NCBI GenBank assembly: GCA_002309345.1
Contig: DBWZ01000079.1
Coordinates: forward strand, 2,392 to 11,316
DNA length: 8,925 nucleotides
Origin: Pseudobutyrivibrio sp. UBA1225
GTDB lineage: Bacteria; Bacillota; Clostridia; Lachnospirales; Lachnospiraceae
Direction: 5' to 3'
Below the pieces are notes generated by a model that was not told the origin of the DNA, ran no database searches, and worked only from the letters and a program-made list of their open reading frames with translations. Position numbers and translations under genes: made by a program. Below, in pieces: positions 6,375-8,925 of the stretch; position 1 is the stretch's first letter, and the number at the start of each line of letters is the position of its first letter.

Positions 6375-8430
6375 TTTCCAAATCCTCCTCACTCACTCCA
6401 TAGGTCTTCATAATAGAAATCATCTCTTCCATTATGTCATCCTTGTTATCGGCTAAGCGCGCATATTCCTTTGCTCGCTTCATTTCATTAACCACCAAAT
6501 TTGAAACACCTATGCCATCCGTAACACTTAGAGGCGGTAAAGCGACAAAGTCATATATGTACGCTATCCTTTTTCCAGTCTCAGTACATGTTCTCAAAAC
6601 TCGTCCACGTCTCTGAATCGTCTGCCTACTAAGCGCATCTGATGCCATGATGTAAATTTTATCGAGTTTTGGAACATCTACGCCTTCATCAAAACACTTA
6701 ATAGCGACCAAGACATCATAGTTTTCGTCTTCAAATTCCCGTAGAACTCTCGCCCGATCTGCAGTATGTGATGTAAACTGAGATACTGAATAGTTGCCTT
6801 GTAATGCGAGAATTCTTGTTACAGAATCTATAATACTTCCCTCAGTCTCGTAATCTTTTCCGTGGCCACAGTACACTACACTGTTCCTAAAGTTATAATG
6901 CTTGCCAGAGCGGCCGCTAACCATTTCCTCCAGCTTTTCCAACTTAGCATTTGACTTTTTTATCACACTGCTTCTTTTGGTCAGAATATCTTTTATCAAA
7001 TCCTCATCCACAGGGTCTTGATTCATCGCAACAATAACCTGCTTTGTATAATTTTGATATGATAAAAAGTCTCCATCTGATATATTTACAAAAACCGGAG
7101 TATACATATAATGTGACAGAAAACCATTCTTTATTGCTTCATCGATAGTATACTTATATGTCTCGATTTTGCCGCGAGTAAAGTATTTGACGATCCTGTC
7201 ACTTTCTTGACGAGAATATCTTTCCGGCGTTGCACTTAAACCTAACCGATATAAGAAACTATCGGGTAATTGCTTTATCTGGTTAGGGCTCAAATTATGA
7301 GCTTCATCTACAACAAATATTGCCTGTTTACCAATTGGGGCACATTGCTTAATAAATTTTGCAAAGAAGGTATCATACGTAGCAATAACAACATTTAGTT
7401 TTGTATCGCTAAGAGAATTGATCATGAAAGCACCAAAATTGTATTTGGTTTCATTTGCGTTCGCGTATCCACCTAATAGTAGCGGCTTTATGCCCTCCTC
7501 TTCAAAAGCATTTGCCCATTGTGCTTGAAGATCTATTTGGGGAACGACCACAACTGCCGATAACTGTTCTTTCTGTTTATATAACGCAATGATCGATTTT
7601 ATCGCAGTAAAGGTTTTCCCCGTTCCGGTAGCCATCTCATAAAAGTGATTACCTTCATTTTCGAGGAACTGGTGAACTGCGACTTTCTGATAATCGTATA
7701 ACTCTTTCTTTTTTGTTCTCTTTTTTGATTTGTTCTGCAAACGCTGGATTGCCGCTCTGACATCCGTAGAAGCTTTATACTTACGTATTAAGTTTTTCTG
7801 TTCCGCCTCAGGAAATGGCATTACCTCCAAGCCTTCAAGATTGTTATCCCAAAGGTGATCAAAGTATACCTGTTGCTCATTTATTTCTTCCTCATCGCCC
7901 CACCAGGAGGTCAGAAGCATAATTGTTTCCCAATTCTTATTTAATCCTGAAACAGTCGCGTTATTGGATCCTGAGAAATACAGCTTTTCTCCGTTCTCAT
8001 CAGTCATCAAACCTATTTTCTCATGGTAAATGCCATCAGGAAGATATGCGATTTTTATGGTTAGAATACCCGCAGCAATGAGGTTAGTGATGAAGTCCAA
8101 TTTCATCAAAGTATCCTCATTTTCAATATCTTCTTCAATTCGCTGATGTATTTTTTCAATCACAGTTGTCTTTTGTAACTGAAGGCCATTATTAATAATT
8201 GCAACATCAGCATCACTCAACTGAACAGAGGTAACAACCCGGACAGTTCCTCCATGTTGAATAAAAGGTATAAGGCCATCAGCTATATTAGCCAAGGAAT
8301 CAAGTGTAAAATAACCTGAGCCTCTGTCATATTTATTGCTTTCCTTCAACGCAGGAACAAGAAAACTTTCTGTGACATCATCTTGCTTTGTCCGGTATAT
8401 TTTCTTGAGTTTTAAATCTGACAATGACAT
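6349..8430 (-). CDS. PLD-like (HKD) nuclease domain fused to SF2 DEAH-type helicase
   Basis: This 693-aa protein joins two domains. The N-terminal part (about 1-210) is phospholipase D-like: HEK at 136-138 followed by D144 and GSNN at 154-157 form one HxK...GSxN half-site, as in HKD nucleases that dimerise to cut DNA. The rest is an SF2 helicase/translocase of the SSL2 or type III restriction-subunit kind. It has YDYQ (245-248), Walker A ATGTGKT (267-273), DEAH (375-378), SAT (399-401), a motif V-like FDEGVDVP (580-587) and arginine-finger motif QRRGRVLR (606-613). Similar proteins accompany defence clusters, including phosphorothioation-linked restriction genes. I infer the DNA-cutting and translocating component. 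GAGGAGG lies 9 nt before the ATG, 30 bp after the regulator gene. The HxK-to-Asp spacing is one residue longer than the usual HxKxxxxD, so catalytic competence is likely but not certain. Confidence 0.92.
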   Translation of the reverse strand: MSLSDLKLKKIYRTKQDDVTESFLVPALKESNKYDRGSGYFTLDSLANIADGLIPFIQHGGTVRVVTSVQLSDADVAIINNGLQLQKTTVIEKIHQRIEEDIENEDTLMKLDFITNLIAAGILTIKIAYLPDGIYHEKIGLMTDENGEKLYFSGSNNATVSGLNKNWETIMLLTSWWGDEEEINEQQVYFDHLWDNNLEGLEVMPFPEAEQKNLIRKYKASTDVRAAIQRLQNKSKKRTKKKELYDYQKVAVHQFLENEGNHFYEMATGTGKTFTAIKSIIALYKQKEQLSAVVVVPQIDLQAQWANAFEEEGIKPLLLGGYANANETKYNFGAFMINSLSDTKLNVVIATYDTFFAKFIKQCAPIGKQAIFVVDEAHNLSPNQIKQLPDSFLYRLGLSATPERYSRQESDRIVKYFTRGKIETYKYTIDEAIKNGFLSHYMYTPVFVNISDGDFLSYQNYTKQVIVAMNQDPVDEDLIKDILTKRSSVIKKSNAKLEKLEEMVSGRSGKHYNFRNSVVYCGHGKDYETEGSIIDSVTRILALQGNYSVSQFTSHTADRARVLREFEDENYDVLVAIKCFDEGVDVPKLDKIYIMASDALSRQTIQRRGRVLRTCTETGKRIAYIYDFVALPPLSVTDGIGVSNLVVNEMKRAKEYARLADNKDDIMEEMISIMKTYGVSEEDLENEFNTESE
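6384..6389 (-). promoter_or_regulatory. Ribosome binding site of the 58-aa gene
   Basis: A perfect AGGAGG on the minus strand, embedded in the last codons of the helicase gene, lies 9 nt upstream of ATG 6374. It fixes the start of the small gene and is the best evidence that this short frame is translated. Confidence 0.7.
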
Positions 8431-8460
8431 TTCAGCAAACCTCCTCGATATAAGGTTTTT

Positions 8461-8706
8461 TTATTGTACCGATTTGGCTGTACGTTTTTGTGTACTTTCA
8501 ATCGGATCGGGATAAATCTCCATAATATCTTCGATGTTGCAGTCCATGTTCAGGCAGATCTTTTCCAAAACATCCACCATGACGTTGCCACCGTTCTGAA
8601 GTTTATTCAAAGTACCCTGACTGATACCAGTGAGTTCCTTGAAATCTTTCTTCTTCATGTCTCGATCAATCAATAACTTGAACAATCTCTTATAAGAAAC
8701 CGCCAT
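8461..8706 (-). CDS. Cro/CI-type helix-turn-helix regulator
   Basis: This 81-aa protein is a single-domain transcription regulator. The sequence MKKKDFKELTGISQGTLNKL (17-36) is a clear XRE-type helix-turn-helix with GIS at the turn. It is followed by VLEKICLNMDCNIEDIMEI (46-64), the dimer-helix pattern of the small HTH_26-type family that often sits in front of Bacillota restriction-modification and helicase genes. The C-terminal tail (about 69-81) is basic. It starts at ATG 8706 with AGAGG about 8 nt upstream and is the first gene of the operon, 30 bp before the PLD-helicase gene. By analogy with controller proteins of type II systems it probably binds its own promoter and sets expression timing. 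A palindrome at 8718-8728 is a candidate operator, but I cannot show binding. Confidence 0.93.
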   Translation of the reverse strand: MAVSYKRLFKLLIDRDMKKKDFKELTGISQGTLNKLQNGGNVMVDVLEKICLNMDCNIEDIMEIYPDPIESTQKRTAKSVQ

Positions 8707-8717
8707 AACATATACCT

Positions 8718-8728
8718 CTCATTATGAG
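8718..8728. promoter_or_regulatory. Candidate operator palindrome overlapping the regulator's ribosome binding site
   Basis: CTCAT-T-ATGAG is a perfect 5-bp inverted repeat about a single central base, 11 nt upstream of the regulator's ATG and partly overlapping its AGAGG ribosome binding site. Location and symmetry suit autoregulation by the helix-turn-helix protein. The arms are short, so chance is a real alternative. Confidence 0.3.
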
Positions 8729-8752
8729 TCCCAACAATGGATACAAAACCAC

Positions 8753-8782
8753 TTATAACATACTATACCATAGAATCATCAA
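8753..8782 (-). promoter_or_regulatory. Probable sigma-A promoter of the operon
   Basis: On the minus strand TGGTATAGT (8770-8762) is a good extended -10 element. An overlapping alternative is TTGATG (8782-8777) as -35 with an 18-bp spacer to TTATAA (8758-8753) as -10. Either would start transcription some 30-60 bp upstream of the regulator's ATG. No other plausible promoter is seen between the tightly packed genes, so this may drive the whole operon. The exact hexamers are uncertain. Confidence 0.45.
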
Positions 8783-8925
8783 GATTGCATCTGTTTTGTC
8801 GTGCTCATGATAATTTTTTTATCTTCTGAGAATTTTATTTCCTTGATTTTAGGTAGAATTAGTCAAAGACAAACAAACGGAGTTAAAAATCGTAAGAAAA
8901 CTACTATGCAAGCAGTGTCTTTGTG

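Larger units (their letters stand above)
8707..8925. other. Non-coding leader upstream of the operon
   Basis: These 219 bases contain no convincing gene on either strand; the longest minus-strand frame entering from the right edge has about 20 codons and no ribosome binding site. The stretch is AT-rich and holds the likely operon promoter and a small palindrome. It also contains an inverted pair CAAAGACA (8864-8871) and TGTCTTTG (8916-8923) near the edge. The neighbouring gene to the right is outside the window, so I cannot tell whether a divergent promoter is present. Confidence 0.6.

Noticed and set aside
6349..8430. Classifying the cluster as DISARM because of the helicase, PLD motif and methyltransferases
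   Set aside because: DISARM has a separate DrmC PLD protein and a DrmB DUF1998 protein. Here the PLD domain is fused to the helicase, and no DUF1998 protein is seen.
8809..8823. GATAA-TTTTT-TTATC as a terminator for a gene to the right
   Set aside because: The stem is 5 bp and nearly all A/T, too weak for a terminator, and no gene end is visible beside it.
1..8925. Depletion of GGATC (AlwI) sites as a hint to the system's target
   Set aside because: More than ten GGATC/GATCC occurrences can be found by eye, for example at 968-973, near 1538, near 3200 and near 7966, so there is no obvious avoidance. A methylated host would not need to avoid its site in any case.
1..8925. CRISPR arrays, tRNA or rRNA genes, insertion sequences
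   Set aside because: No regularly spaced repeats, transposase frames or RNA-gene-like stretches were seen; nearly the whole window is filled by the operon.

Overview
The window looks like part of a defence island from a Bacillota genome, most likely a gut-type Clostridia/Lachnospiraceae. This rests on the moderately AT-rich sequence, strong AGGAGG-type ribosome binding sites, a TTG start, and protein families typical of that group. I cannot name a species. All ten protein-coding genes lie on the minus strand and read right to left as one compact operon. Nine are complete and the last runs off the left edge. Most junctions overlap or touch (ATGAGATTTAA, TAA-ATG, ATGAGTAA), which implies co-transcription and translational coupling.

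In transcription order: (i) 8707-8925, a non-coding leader with a likely promoter and a small palindrome; (ii) 8461-8706, a Cro/CI-type regulator; (iii) 6349-8430, a PLD-like (HKD) nuclease domain fused to an SF2 helicase; (iv) 6198-6374, an unknown 58-aa acidic protein; (v) 4100-6208, a DndD-like SMC/RecN-type ATPase; (vi) 3647-4099, a protein resembling DNA phosphorothioation-associated protein 4; (vii) 2821-3633 and (viii) 1812-2837, two different D12-class (Dam/FokI-type) adenine methyltransferases; (ix) 850-1809, a protein resembling the DNA-recognition part of AlwI-type restriction enzymes but too short for their nuclease domain; (x) 145-798, an unknown 217-aa protein; (xi) 1-152, the first 50 codons of another unknown gene.

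The combination is the interesting part. A DndD-like ATPase and a Dnd-associated protein normally accompany phosphorothioate (sulfur) DNA modification, yet the sulfur-inserting enzymes DndA and DndC are absent here. In their place are two adenine methyltransferases and an AlwI-like recognition protein. My inference is a composite, ATP-dependent restriction-modification-like system. The paired methyltransferases would mark an asymmetric host site, the AlwI-like protein may supply sequence recognition, and the PLD-helicase with the DndD-like ATPase would be the restriction arm. The regulator would act as a controller, as C proteins do in type II systems. The domain calls come from motifs in the sequence; the joint function is inference, and the cluster is cut off at the left edge.
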